DNA of 64,000 bases. Source: Plantago major (Eukaryota > Streptophyta > Magnoliopsida > Lamiales > Plantaginaceae). The number at the start of each line of letters is the position of its first letter. Position 1 is the first letter of the stretch. The notes under the pieces were generated by a model, which saw only the letters and a list, made by a program, of their open reading frames with translations, made no database searches and was not told the origin of the DNA. Location: positions 2,873,265 to 2,937,264 of the forward strand of contig CM048840.1 of NCBI GenBank assembly GCA_026545765.1. The letters are read 5' to 3'. Below, in pieces: positions 35,001 through 46,353 of this stretch. Made by a program: the position numbers and the translations under genes.

Positions 35001-36533
35001 GAATTATTTTAAGTTTATCTGTGGTGTCTGAATAGTTTTCAGGTCCGTACGATGTAAAAGTACGATAAACACAAATTGTTAAATTTTATTTTGCATATTT
35101 AGCTATTATCATCATTGATTGAATTATCTGATTTAACTTGAGATAGATTTTTGTTTATAGATGGACTTGTACTCTACTTGTTTCTTTCAGAAAATATTGT
35201 TTTGCGTAGAATATTTTGTGGTAACTTTGGTTTTAAACTTTTTTTGGTATGTCAAATGCAATTGTAGGGATATGTGTGTGTGTGTGTGTGGTGGTTGATG
35301 GAAGAACAGTTTTACAGAATATGTAACATAACTTGAAAGTTGAAATTAAATAACTATTTACATGAAAATTGATTTTTCTTTCTTGAACTTGAAGAATTTG
35401 TTAAAGTGAAATTCTTAGGAAGACTGCGGTCACACATTACCCCAGTTTACAGAAGTGGTTTTTCCAGATTTTCAGGGAAAAAACAGGTTTTCCCTAGACT
35501 TACTCTTTGTTAAAAGGAGCAACTGAAATTTATTTTAATTATTATTTTTTAATTTAAATCCACCCCTTTTCTATCTTTTCATTTTATTTTGTATGCATAA
35601 AGCCCTTAAAGGTCAAACTTTGTGACCTAAGGCGCCTTAATTCCCTCATCCTGTGAGCTGGCCCTGTATACTTGGAATTAAAAGAGTCATGGATAATAAT
35701 CTAGAGAAGTTTTGAAATTCTCTCTTTGTTCATTTTGCAGAAGCGAGGTGCACAACTTGTTGTACTTGAAGGGAAACGCCGTGAAGTATGGGAAAACACA
35801 TGGTCATCATCTTGCCTAGATTTGCATCTCATGTCTTCGGGTGCTGCACAGGCCATGGTTCATGCGTGGCTGCTCAACATACGGTCTATTGTTTATGAAG
35901 GCCAGGAGTTGCCAAAGCTGCTAAGGTACTTGTCTTCTCTTTGAAATTATCACTATTATATTTTATTTTATTTTCAATAGAATTAATTTTCCGTCTTCGT
36001 CTACGTTACCCACTTTCGATTATGTTCAACTGACTACAAATTAATCTTAAACCGCAAATGTAAAATGTTCAATTACAATTAAATTATATTATGAAACTTT
36101 AGTCCTTAAAGTATCATAATATAATTTAATTGAACATTTTACATTTACCGTTTAAAATTTATTCGTAGTCAAAGTTGAAAACGGTTGACCGAAAAAAGTC
36201 AAAAATGGGTAACATGGGACGGGATGGAGGAAATACTAAGCAAGCCTGTGACTTTGTAAAACCTGTAGCATTTTAACGGGGTGGGGCAAGCACAGCAAAG
36301 TAGTAGGCGATGGTGCACTCAAGCGCACTGTTGAAGCTCTCCTCATCAACATCGGTGCCCCATTTCGGGTTGCCAACTGTAATATTGGAAGGTTTATATC
36401 AACAGGAGCTGGCATTGCTGCCTGGATGAGGGAGTCAGGCACACTAAAGGTGCTTGTTCTTCACGATGAAAGGACTCATCCTCCTAGCTCAAGGTTTGAT
36501 TTTGTTCCAAGTGCACAACCACTCCTGTTGTAG
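32029..36533 (+). CDS. GUN1: GUN1 (GENOMES UNCOUPLED 1), plastid PPR-SMR protein, with exon-1 frameshifts
   Basis: GUN1 integrates plastid-to-nucleus retrograde signals in the chloroplast. Exons: 32029-33884, 34021-34237, 35741-35925 and 36269-36533, with consistent phases (2, 0, 2). The N-terminus is Ser/Thr/Pro-rich, transit-peptide-like, and reaches the family signature [18 protein letters not shown]-type PPR repeats follow, such as [20 protein letters not shown]. The last exons give [41 protein letters not shown] and a C-terminal SMR domain ([14 protein letters not shown]) ending AQPLLL, as in Arabidopsis GUN1. Exon 1 is interrupted: one extra base near 33151-33156 (EMKLWYQIG stop; [13 protein letters not shown] expected), then shifts near 33525-33575 and 33690-33715. 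At least three indels lie in 560 bases while the rest is clean. GUN1 is normally single-copy, so sequencing error is as likely as a pseudogene. Confidence 0.92.
35272..35290. repeat. (TG)n microsatellite in GUN1 intron 2
   Basis: About nine TG units in a row. A simple marker-type repeat with no implied function. Confidence 0.9.
35985..36236. mobile_element. Stowaway-like MITE in GUN1 intron 3
   Basis: A long imperfect palindrome spans the intron. The arm AAATGTAAAATGTTCAATTA (36055 on) pairs with its reverse complement around 36125-36150, and the outer arms pair through TTACCCA/TGGGTAA. The right end read backwards gives CTCCATCCCGTCCCATG, close to the Stowaway consensus CTCCCTCCGTCCC. It stops about 30 bases before the exon 4 acceptor at 36268. 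No ORF. Confidence 0.65.
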
Positions 36534-37159
36534 TTATGGATGCATCATGTACCATGACTGTTCTCATGTAAGAAATGTAATATTTGGTCCTCTAGCATCT
36601 TTTTAAATGTGTTCTCCATCTCTTTCCCCACAAACTCTCACCATAACCTGTATCCGTGTATATATCAATGGCTTTGCCTATTTATCACCTCACCTGGAAA
36701 TGAAAGACTTTAGTCTCGTAGTTATGTCTCGACTTCTTTCCTGACAAATTGGCACCTCTGAGCTGTGTTCTCTCACCATTTTGAACTGTTGAGTGAAGAA
36801 CAAGTACTTTCAATGTATTATTTGTCTCCGAACTCATTGATGCTTTTCATGTAAACCTTGTAATTTATTTGCAAAAGTTGTGTTGTATTTACTGGCAGAA
36901 TTACCTTGTTAATTTTAGCCACTTTTTCATGGTTGCTCATGTCAAGCTTCTATATATTCATTCATGTGAAATTGTAAGCATGTGAAACAAACAGTGATAT
37001 ATCTATTTCAGAACTGCGAGAGGGGGGCAGAATTCCCTAGATAAACATCAAGTACAAATTAAATAAGAACCAGGGAGAAACAACTGAAAGTATATAGGTA
37101 CTAAATACAATCGAATTGAGGATAAATATACATATTTGATTCAGTATTTATTTATGATT
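36534..37159. other. GUN1 3' flank
   Basis: Probably the GUN1 3' UTR and flanking sequence. No ORF or repeat stands out. Confidence 0.35.
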
Positions 37160-38879
37160 ATTGTTCATCTGTAAATAGGCATTACAGTATGTAAATATTA
37201 TTATCTGTTTGTCTGTAATTGTTTACATATGTGTTCTCATGACCTTTATGTTATCACTAAGAATGTGAGATTTTGAGTGATATAACATAGCTCTAAAATA
37301 GCCTCAATCAATGATCATCGAGAATGGGATATCGATGATCGGAGACGCAGCTATTCGTGATCATATCCTTTGAGGGTATAGTAGTTCACGACTACTTAAT
37401 TACTTGGTAATCCGTGATGGCACATGGACACCTTAGAGAGTGTTGTATACCCAAATGATAAACCGCTTGATGATTTCTATTTACTTGTTCACCAAGAATT
37501 TGTAGGGTGGTGAATACCATTCGACTCGAGATCAATATCGCATTACATGTGTGGAGTGGTGTTTTTGACCATGACCAATGCTTGCACTCTTTGTGGGTAG
37601 ATACGGCATGTGTTTCGCATATCACGAAGACACGTGTTAGTAGAATAACCAAGATAGGATTCATTCCTCAAAATAGACTTGGAGAGAACACTTAACTTCT
37701 CATTATTAGTTTGATCAAAGTCGTTGGCCAACGCAAGATATATTTGGAATGGTGTTCAAATATTATGGATCAACTAGTAGAATGAGATAAATGGATTAAG
37801 TTATTGGAACAGACACTAAATCAAGTTCTAGACTTTATCGAGTGTTCGCGAATGAAAGGACCGTATCATTATAAGCTCTACATTGCATGCATGTGGTTTG
37901 CAATCATCGCAAACTTTCCTTATGTATTAAGAATGTTTGGTAAATTGTCTAGAAGTTTCACCAAATCTTAATTAGATTAGTGCTTACTATACATAAGCGC
38001 CTACGCACACTTTCATCGATTGTTCTACCAACGAAAGATTAGAGTGAATTAAATATTAATTGAATTAATAAATATTTAATTTATTGTTATTAAGAATTGA
38101 TCTATTTGATAGAAACCATTAATAAGTTAAATTGGATTTATCGGACTTAATTAATTGTTATACTTTTTAGAAAGTAAACTAATTAAATTGGATTTAATTT
38201 ATATTTGAAGAAAGATTAATTAGATTAAATTGGATTTAATCAATTAAAGTAAGAAAATTTATTTGGACCAAACTGGAATAAAGTCTAAATATAAAAGTTC
38301 AAAAGAGATTAAAAAATAATAATAATAAGCTGGGCTTGGTGGATTTTGAACCCATGACTTGATGCTTGATGGATTCAAGATCAACCAACTAGGCTAGGAG
38401 TCCTATTGAACTTAGACACTAGTCTGGTTATATATCAGTACAGATATGATCTGCGAGATCATAGATGAATATACACAACACACATTTTCTTCTTCTCTTG
38501 CTTGCTCATCATAATCATCTTTCTTCATGATTCTATTCTCCATAACCATACTCACTAAATAGTTTAGTCTAGTTTCGAACAAGAACATCCTAGCGTTCTT
38601 CGGTAGAATTAATCCCCGTGGATACCAAGGTAGAGGAAGGCCAATCATGATGTACTGGATTCAACATCTTATACATGACGAACAGATTTGAAGTACTTGA
38701 CGAACAGATCCGCAGAAGAGCTTTAAGGTTTTAAAGCTGTTGTCTGGAAAGCTAGTGCGACAAGTAAGTATTGATTTGCTTGTTTTACGTTATATAGGTA
38801 TTGAATCAAGATCAATGTGCAATAAAATTTTCGAATTCCGCTGCGTTAATCTAGGGTTTGCATTCCATATTTTCCAACA
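37160..38879 (+). repeat. LTR-like sequence, left edge uncertain
   Basis: The right end (TTTTCGAATTCCGCTGCG, then TTTCCAACA at 38879) is typical of Ty1/copia LTR ends. Upstream are a TATATATCAG TATA-like site near 38430, a leader-like stretch and a potential splice donor GACAAGTAAGT near 38760. A TGTTC at 37162 or a TGTTATCAC at 37249 could be the left end. The 5 bases after 38879 (GCAAC) are not found exactly before either, so the LTR may be truncated. No coding region follows. Confidence 0.45.
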
Positions 38880-39084
38880 GCAACACCTAAAAATATAGTT
38901 GAGCTGGCATTGTATATAGTTCTGTAATACCTGAGTGTATGATTATATTTCCTGTCTATTGAGGGAAAAACAAGAGTTGTAGCTTATTTCCAGTAACTTT
39001 TAAAAGCTTTAATGCTTATGGTATTTTTTATGTTGCACAAAAGGCTTATAATTACTGGATATCTATCTATTCCTTTTCCACAAA
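38880..39084. other. Short spacer before the LINE fragment
   Basis: No feature recognised. It includes AAAAGCTTT at 39002-39010, a word also found just after the LINE poly(A), which is a possible but unproven target duplication. Confidence 0.3.
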
Positions 39085-40853
39085 GTCTTGAAAGAGACTA
39101 CGCTGGTACAAGCAGTAAACACGGCTATTCCCGTACATGCTATGCAAGCAACCTGGCTACCGGAGAATGTGTGTGATAGACTGGACAAGATTAATCGGAA
39201 CTTCCTATGGTCACAAGATCCTTCAAAGAAAAAACTTAATTTAGTTGGATGGAAGAAGGTTTCTCAACCTAAACAGCAGGGTGGTTTGGGGATACGAGTA
39301 GCTAGAGGAAATAATGTTGCGTTGCTTTCCAAAATGGTTTGGAAGATTCTCGCAAGAGCATACAAAGGTGGCAAGAGTCAGCAAAGCAAATATCTTAAAT
39401 CAAAGTCGATTCTGGATTGTCAAGTTAAACCTGGGGATAGTCCGGCTTGGAAAGGGATCATTCATTGTGTGGAACTAATAAAGTCGTGTTTTAGGTGGAA
39501 GATTGGCGATGGAAATATGATTTCCTTTTGGTATGATAATCGACGTAGCGCGTAATCAAGGAAAGGATTAATTTGATTCATCCAAGCGATAATAAACTAC
39601 GTCTTTCAGATGTTCTAGATGAGAATGGAGTTTGGTCTTTACATGTGATTGCTACACCATTCTCAGCAGAGTTAATAGCAGAGATAGAAGTGAAGAATGT
39701 TGTGTTGACTGGTGAACCAGATTATGTTCTATGGAATGAGACTGCCAATGGGAGGTTTACGTGCCAATCCGCCTATAAAGCAATACAGAAAGATCAATAC
39801 ACAGAACCGAGATCAAACAAACAATGGAGTTGGATATGGAAACTTAATTGTAGCCAGAAGCTCAAACACTTCGTTTGGTTATTAATTCAAGAGAGACTTG
39901 CCACCAATCACTTGCGAAAAGTAAGACATTTAACTGAATCAGCAAAGTGTGGACAATGTAACTCACCTGAGGAAACCTGCATACATATCTTTCGACACTG
40001 TAAAATGGCAAAGAGAATTTGGCAATTTTGTCCTTTCAGAAGCACAGTATAGTGACTTCGAAAAAATCCCTGATGGCATATGGATGAAATGCAATCTGCA
40101 AGATACTCAGACAAATTCCAGTTTGATGCCATATGTATCATGGAACTGGGTATTCCTTGCTACAATATGGGCTCTGTGGAAATCAAGAAACGCTCAGATT
40201 TTCAAACAAAAGGCGGAATCGAAAGAAAGTATCCTCTTTCAGGTAAAGCAATTGAGCCTAGACCTTAAATCGGCGCTAACCGGGAAATATAGAAAAAAGT
40301 TAGCGAATACCTGTGAGCATTCTGCTTGGGCGAAGCCTAATCATGGTTGGGTAAAACTCAATGTGGACGGTAGTCTGCAAACGTCTACAAACTCAGGGGC
40401 GGTTGGAGGTTTGATGCGAAATGAGGAAGGAAGCTGGATTTAGGGCTTTTCTAAACAAGTGCAATCTCCTTCGGTAAATGACGCGGAGTTATGGGCAATC
40501 TTGCGAGGACTTCAACACGCTTGGGAAAGACGAATCCCACGGCTGATTGTGGAATCCGATTCGCAAAGAGTGGTATCGGAGTTGCAGCAGGAAGAAATTC
40601 CGGCCGACATGGATGCTTTCTTATTTACAGAGTGTCGACGCTTGATTCGGAAACCTTGGGAGCTCAGCTTGGTCTGGACGCCCAGGCGGAATAATGGCGC
40701 TGCTGATGCTATGGCCAAGCTTGCATTTTGTCAAGATGAAGATTTAGGGGTGGATGTCTTTTGGGAGAACCCACATGCTATTGTGGTACCTTTTTTGGAA
40801 AGTGATGTAAACTAGTTTTAGTTTATTTTAGATGACTTTATTTTACCAAAAAA
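39085..40853 (+). mobile_element. 5'-truncated LINE (plant L1 with RNase H)
   Basis: Only the 3' part is present. It begins inside the reverse transcriptase tail (ETTLVQAVNTAIPVHAMQATW, then WLPENVCDRLDKINRNFLWS), continues with the zinc-binding region (WKIGDGNMISFWYDN; FTCQSAYKAIQ; WIWKLNCSQKLKHFVW) and ends with a plant LINE RNase H. Its acidic residues are visible in VKLNVDGSLQ, DAELWAI, VESDSQRV and NNGAADAMAK. Frames change near 39545 and 40040, and a stop interrupts RNase H at 40441-40443; the last frame ends at 40815. A short 3' UTR closes with an A run at 40847-40853. The 5' truncation is normal for LINE retrotransposition. Same family as the LINE at 60934-63759. Inactive. Confidence 0.88.
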
Positions 40854-41697
40854 AGCTTTGAGAGACGCCAGACAATGTAGACAACCGGGATTGATCACGT
40901 TTCCAAGATATACCAGAATGCTTAAACGATATCCAGAATGCTTTACGAAATAACATTTTATATTATTTTTACGAATGATATCACCGATGCTCTTAGAAAA
41001 TACGAATGCTTTTAGACATACCGTAATGCTTGTCGCCTTTTTAAGATTTCTACAACATCGTTTCTTCAGATACTTGGTCTTTCTTTTTTGTTTAGAACTA
41101 CCTCATGCTTTTTTCTATAGAAATCTTTAATTTTCATTTATATCAGTGTGATTGATGGGGATCCACAGAAACAGACCTGTGGAGTAGAGCTTACCAGCAT
41201 TTAGATGTGATGTTAAAGTTTCTACAGGTGTTGCAAATTTGCAATGATGAGTGTGAATGGTCAAATATTTTCAACACCTACATTAAATGTTGTGGTATAT
41301 CTTTCAACGCGAGACGACGTTGCTGCATGTTCAAAAGTGTGATTTTTAAAAGGATGGAGAAGTATTATATATTTCCTTTTCAGGGGAAATATAGCCATGT
41401 TTAGTGAAGATGACTGCAGCAATATGGATCTAAGGTGGTTGAGAGTTGGGTGGTAGTAGAATGGGAAAATTTACCGCCGTTACACGATGAGAATGTGCCA
41501 AGGTCAATCGTGCTTTTGACAAATTTGTATGCTTTTTAGCTTAATACAGGGACAAAGTCTCCATCCCAACTGCATGCATTAATGAGCCATGCACAATCTT
41601 TTCCTATTTATATCCTCCATCATGCATTTCATCCTCTTCACAGCAAGATACAGTTACTAATTCAGGATTCCTCTTACATTACATCTTTGAGTAAACG
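40854..41697. other. Upstream region of the glycine-rich protein gene
   Basis: No supported gene; a 65-codon ORF at 41207 has no recognisable features. A TATA box CTATTTATATCC lies at 41604-41613, about 85 bases before the ATG at 41698. Confidence 0.5.
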
Positions 41698-42639
41698 ATG
41701 GCGAAGCCTTTTAATAATGTTGCATTGTTTCTTACTATTATGTTAGTATGCTTCTTTGTGATACTGGAAGGACGAAGGATTGAGAAAGAAACCTTTGGTG
41801 GAGGTGGTAAAGGTGGTGAGAGAGGCGGTGCTGGTGGAGGATTTGGTGGCGGAGGCGGTGCTGGTGGTGGTGTAGGCGGAGAAGGTGGTGGTGTTGGTGG
41901 AGGAGGCGGAGAAGGTGGTGGCGTAGGAGGAGGTGGTGGTATAGGCGGAGGTGACGGTGCTGGTGGAGGCGGCGTAGGAGGAGGTGCTGCTGGTGGAGTA
42001 GGAGGCGGTGTTGGTGGTGGCGTAGGAGGAGGTGTTGGAGCAGGAGGCGGTGCTGGCGGTGGTAAAGGAGGAGGTGCTGGTATAGGCGGAGGTGGCGGTG
42101 CGGGTGGAGGAGGCAGCGTAGGAGGAGGTACTGGTGGTGGCGTAGGAGGGGGTGCTGGTGGTGGCGTAGGTGGTGGTATAGGCGGAGGTGGCGGTGCTGG
42201 TGGTGGCGTAGGAGGAGGTGCTGGTGGTGGTAAAGGTGGTGGTATAGGCGGAGGTGGCGGTGCGGGTGGAGGAGGCGGCGTAGGAGGAGGTACTGGTGGT
42301 GGCGTAGGAGGGGGTGCTGGTGGTGGCGTAGGTGGTGGTATAGGCGGAGGTGGCGGTGCTGGTGGTGGCGTAGGAGGAGGTGCTGGTGGTGGTAAAGGTG
42401 GTGGTATAGGCGGAGGTGGCGGTGCTGGTGGTGGCGTAGGAGGAGGTGCTGGCGTAGGAGGCGGCGTTGGTGGTGGTTCTGGAGGCGGTGCCGGTGGTGG
42501 AATTGGAGGTGGCTCCGGTGGTGGTGGAGGCGGCGGATTTGGTGGAGGGTCTGGTGGCGGCGGCGGCGGATTTGGTGGTGGCGGCGGCTACGGTGGAGAA
42601 GATCCGGAAATGGGGGAGGGCAACATTAGTCACCACTAG
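41698..42639 (+). CDS. Secreted glycine-rich cell wall protein (GRP)
   Basis: The 313-residue product starts with a hydrophobic signal peptide (MAKPFNNVALFLTIMLVCFF, cleavage near residue 25). It is then almost entirely GGGX repeats with X = V, A, I, K, T, S or F. It ends in a tyrosine/glutamate tail (GGYGGEDPEMGEGNISHH). Such proteins are structural or vascular wall components. A single exon, with no intron signals. The core contains a 162-base (54-residue) tandem duplication starting at 42081 and 42243. The gene is intact. The antisense ORF over the same span is a shadow of the repetitive codons. Specific tissue or partner cannot be read from sequence. Confidence 0.9.
   Translation: MAKPFNNVALFLTIMLVCFFVILEGRRIEKETFGGGGKGGERGGAGGGFGGGGGAGGGVGGEGGGVGGGGGEGGGVGGGGGIGGGDGAGGGGVGGGAAGGVGGGVGGGVGGGVGAGGGAGGGKGGGAGIGGGGGAGGGGSVGGGTGGGVGGGAGGGVGGGIGGGGGAGGGVGGGAGGGKGGGIGGGGGAGGGGGVGGGTGGGVGGGAGGGVGGGIGGGGGAGGGVGGGAGGGKGGGIGGGGGAGGGVGGGAGVGGGVGGGSGGGAGGGIGGGSGGGGGGGFGGGSGGGGGGFGGGGGYGGEDPEMGEGNISHH
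42081..42404 (+). repeat. 162-base tandem duplication in the GRP coding region
   Basis: Two copies, each starting TATAGGCGGAGGTGGCGG, are nearly identical; one codon differs (GGGGS in the first, GGGGG in the second). A partial third copy follows. The frame is preserved. Confidence 0.85.
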
Positions 42640-44159
42640 TGACCAGTTAATCGACTAAAAAGATAGAATAAAGATGCAAAATCTTTGGGTGGCACATGCA
42701 TGAGCATGCAATACGAGTTGTAACTTTTTCCATCCCTTATTATCAAGTTGAATGCTCACATGATATCCTCTAATCTAGTACTGGAGTACTCCATTATTTA
42801 TGTGCACTTGCTAATAGCTGCTGGGTATTGTCATTCCAAAACACTTTCGCCTATTGTACTATCTTCCAACTTCCAACATTTCATAATCTATCTTCTTCAA
42901 AGTTTAGCATTGATGATCTAAGGATCGGAGGGGTTAGTGATCGAATTCCATCTATCTAAAATCTCGAACTTATAGAGAGATGTGTAATCTAGTTATTTAA
43001 ATTAATACTTTAATACTCCACCGCACTCGTGGTCGATTTCAACCTCTTTATGCCATTCGAGTTAAATTTAATACGTGGAGATTGTCTCATGAGATTCGAA
43101 CCTGCGTTGGGAGCTGACGCTCGATATCGCGATAGAATTTCATCTCATCTAAAGTTTCTAACTTATAGAGAGCGAAATCTACCATTTATATTAATACTCC
43201 AATAGTTAGTTAGACACTATCATGCCGACTTTTCCAAGTTTTTTATAACGTCTAGTCGTAATACCCCACATGGATATTGGATATAAAATGTAATTGAGGG
43301 TGTAAGTATCTCATGAATCAACGGTTTACAACTGTAATACCTCAAAATGCATGTTTTATGTGTAATGATTGAACATGCGAACGATATTCTTTACCTATAG
43401 AAAAGTGAGATGATTTTAAGTTTTTAACGTATTAACGTCGGATGGAGATGAGATGCTAGTACTAAATGGCAAAATGCAATAGAGAGATGATGATTACCGT
43501 AGAATTATGAACAACTCACTCAAATTATAGTATTTTACTTGATTTTCTTATCTTGTCACGGGGTCAGCAAACTTTGTGATGAATAAGACGCTGAAAATGG
43601 CAACAACGGACACAAATTAAAGAGACCTGGTTAATTGCATCAAACACTCCCAGGTTCTTCAAAAGTATTGCCTAATTTTCAAGAGTTCTTATAAGTCATG
43701 TCATGTGCCGAGTTGTGACTTAGTTTACTCCGTCGCTCAACTAGTTTTTCACTTTTAAAACGAAGTTAGAATCTAAACTGCAATAGCTAGTGTATGTTTG
43801 ACAAATTGAGTTGATAAAATGAATAATAAGAATGATAAGCATTTACGAGAATGATCACCATCTTATTTTTTTAAAACCTACATACAGTGATTCTTAACAT
43901 TAATTACATCATCCACTTTATTAACATTCACAAAAAAAACTTATTACCATAAGCCACCTTATTTTAGCTTAAATTTGGAGAAATCACATTATAAGTGATA
44001 ATGTTAAAAGAATGATGGAATATATGGACGATCACCAATTCACCATTTCCTTACTCCGTATAGGCCAGGCCCATTATTATTATCAACATAGTACACTACT
44101 AAAACAGAGTTTACTCCACTAATTTACTATTCCATGTTTCATAAAATGCAATAGTTTTT

Positions 44160-44412
44160 AACGTATTAAAGTCGGATGGAGATTAAAAAGTGTTATATTT
44201 TGATCATTAATCGTTAGCTGATTATTAATTACTCATAAACGATAATAAGAATAATTTAATAAAATCATATAATAAAAATTCAATTACTAAATTTTCATTA
44301 TATAATTTTAATAATTTATTTATTAATATCGCTTAAGAAAGAAATCGCCAAATACTTATATTAATCGCATAATAAGAAATGTAACACTTTTTTCTGAAAT
44401 GGATGGATTATA
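44160..44412. mobile_element. Possible Stowaway-like MITE
   Basis: AAAAAGTGTTATATTT (44185 region) pairs with AAATGTAACACTTTTT (44380 region) in inverted orientation. The outer ends carry GGATGGAG and ATGGATGGA, reminiscent of Stowaway termini. The interior is very AT-rich. No clear TA duplication was verified. Confidence 0.4.
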
Positions 44413-46160
44413 TTGTAATTGGGCCGTGTCCCTAACAGTAACAATGACTTTAATTGTCCTTTTCTTACTTCGTCTTTTATGGAATAAATATGCAAGCCGA
44501 CACTTACTTTGGTTAATGATGTTTGCTGCACTAAATAACTTTTTCCAGGTGACTAAAAGGTAAGGCGCCATTACTCCATCAATCAATTATCAACCTACCC
44601 TTTCAACTGTTAGAGCAGAACAAAATCAAATTACTTGTGTAATTATGTTCATAACATTGCTCTCCCGTTACGATAGCTAATAAATGTTCTGACGAATTTA
44701 TCTAAAATACTTTAGGATGTGATAAAACAACTTCATAACTTCAGGGACTGGTATGTAAATAATTAAGAACGTTATTAAGTTCGTTGCGGACTTGAGGCTA
44801 AAAGAGCGGTGAATTAATCTGAGTGTGATTGAAAACCTAGCATAACTTCTACACTCACCCCTTCATAGTTATGCATAAAACACTAAAATCATAGTATTTG
44901 CTCGCATTTGTTACATAAAGGAATCCTAGATGCTAATAAGTTTGGGATGGGATATTTATTTGGAAACCATTTGGGGCATGATTTTTCCAGAAGTCCCAGT
45001 CCATATCTCCAGCAATCGAGCGCTACTTGTAAGCATCATAATCTAACTTATAGGCGCCGAATAATCGACTTAATGAACAAGAATATGAAAAATCTTTCAT
45101 GAAACTACTTATTTCCCCGTATCATTTTGCAATTTGTGTACTCTACATAACACTATTATCCAATCAGCATGTCACACGTGCCATGAGTATGTTACATCAT
45201 TAACCTTCCAACCAACCAGAATTATTGTTCATTCAAATTGCTAATACAATCGTCACTATTGTTTCCGGAGGTTTCATCTTAACTTAACCTGATTAATAAC
45301 CTATATAAATTAACAAATTAATCTGCAGTTTGCTGCATTAATAAATACCACATACAAATTTAATTTATTCTCGTGCCCAACATACCGATACTCTTTTTAT
45401 ACATATACGTCACATGTCAAAATGTAACATCATTTTACACCTTAGCCATCGTCATATACTATACATAATCATGGTCTGAAAATGGATGAATTACTTCTTG
45501 AGAAAACCCACACTAGCCAGCAGAGTAAGGTTATATTCTCTATATCTAAAAAATCATTAATTTTAGTTCAGTTCAAATTCAATTAGTTGTTTTTTTATAC
45601 TACAAATAAGTTCAGTTCAGTTCTTTCATATATGATCTTCAGTTCAATTATGTTGAGTTTTATTCTGTTTAGATGAATATACATAGCCTAAGGAAGTCTC
45701 CCGAGATGATAGCTTTCTTTAATGAATTAATTCTCCAACACTCATTCACTTCACTTCCATGCCCAATACTGATAAAGACCAGAAGCTTCCGATGTAGACA
45801 CCATCCCTTTATCTTGGTACTAGCTCATTCTCAAGAAGTCCGGTCCTCCCTTTTTCTCTGTTTCAGGAAATAATAGTACCAAGTACTTTAACCCGAATGT
45901 AACCGACACGCATACACTGATAATGACTTATAAACCTTCATCAATGCATAATTATTTCTCGAGTCCATAAGTAATTTCTGCTTTATAAAAACACCAATAC
46001 AAATTTCTTGAAAAGATATCAATAAATCAAGGAGCCCACTTTTAAATCAACCGCCCATATTTTCTTCTACGACAGTTTAGCCTTTTGTAGATTTTATAAG
46101 TACTACTTTTCTATTTCTTGCGTCTTGACTAAATATGTTGATTTTCACGTCCAGTCTTCC

Positions 46161-46170
46161 TATATATATC
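46161..46170 (+). promoter_or_regulatory. STS: TATA box of stachyose synthase gene
   Basis: TATATATATC in a pyrimidine-rich setting, followed by a leader without upstream ATG in strong context until 46354. Confidence 0.5.
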
Positions 46171-46353
46171 CACCTTCTCTTGACATTTCTATATCAAACC
46201 ATTCATCTCCGTTCTCTCTTTGTTTCACATTTCAAAGAACAGATAACAAAAACATAACATAGTTTCACTCTTGTTCCATTTATTGATATCTTAACAGTAA
46301 TAATAACAATTAACCTCTGTTTACTTACTCTGTTTTCCTCTGTTTACATTACC

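Larger units (their letters stand above)
42640..46353. other. Intergenic region upstream of stachyose synthase
   Basis: 3.7 kb without a supported gene. It includes a diverged direct repeat pair (CTTATAGAGAG near 42968 and 43152), a tRNA B-box-like word read on the minus strand near 43090 (CAGGTTCGAATCTC), a Stowaway-like inverted repeat at about 44160-44412, and a stretch rich in GTTCAGTTCA near 45560-45650. A TATA box TATATATATC at 46161-46170 lies about 185 bases before the stachyose synthase ATG. Confidence 0.45.

Noticed and set aside
39002-40859. AAAAGCTTT on both sides as LINE target duplication
   Set aside because: The right copy merges with the poly(A) run and the left copy is 75 bases from recognisable LINE coding, so the match could be chance.
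41743-42636. 297-codon antisense ORF across the glycine-rich gene, Ser/Thr/Ala-rich
   Set aside because: It is the complement of GGN-rich codons, which rarely give stops; no promoter, signal or homologue features. The sense frame has a signal peptide and TATA box.
43080-43100. Possible tRNA gene from the GGTTCGAATC word (minus)
   Set aside because: No matching A box or acceptor stem at proper distance; kept only as a note in the intergenic entry.
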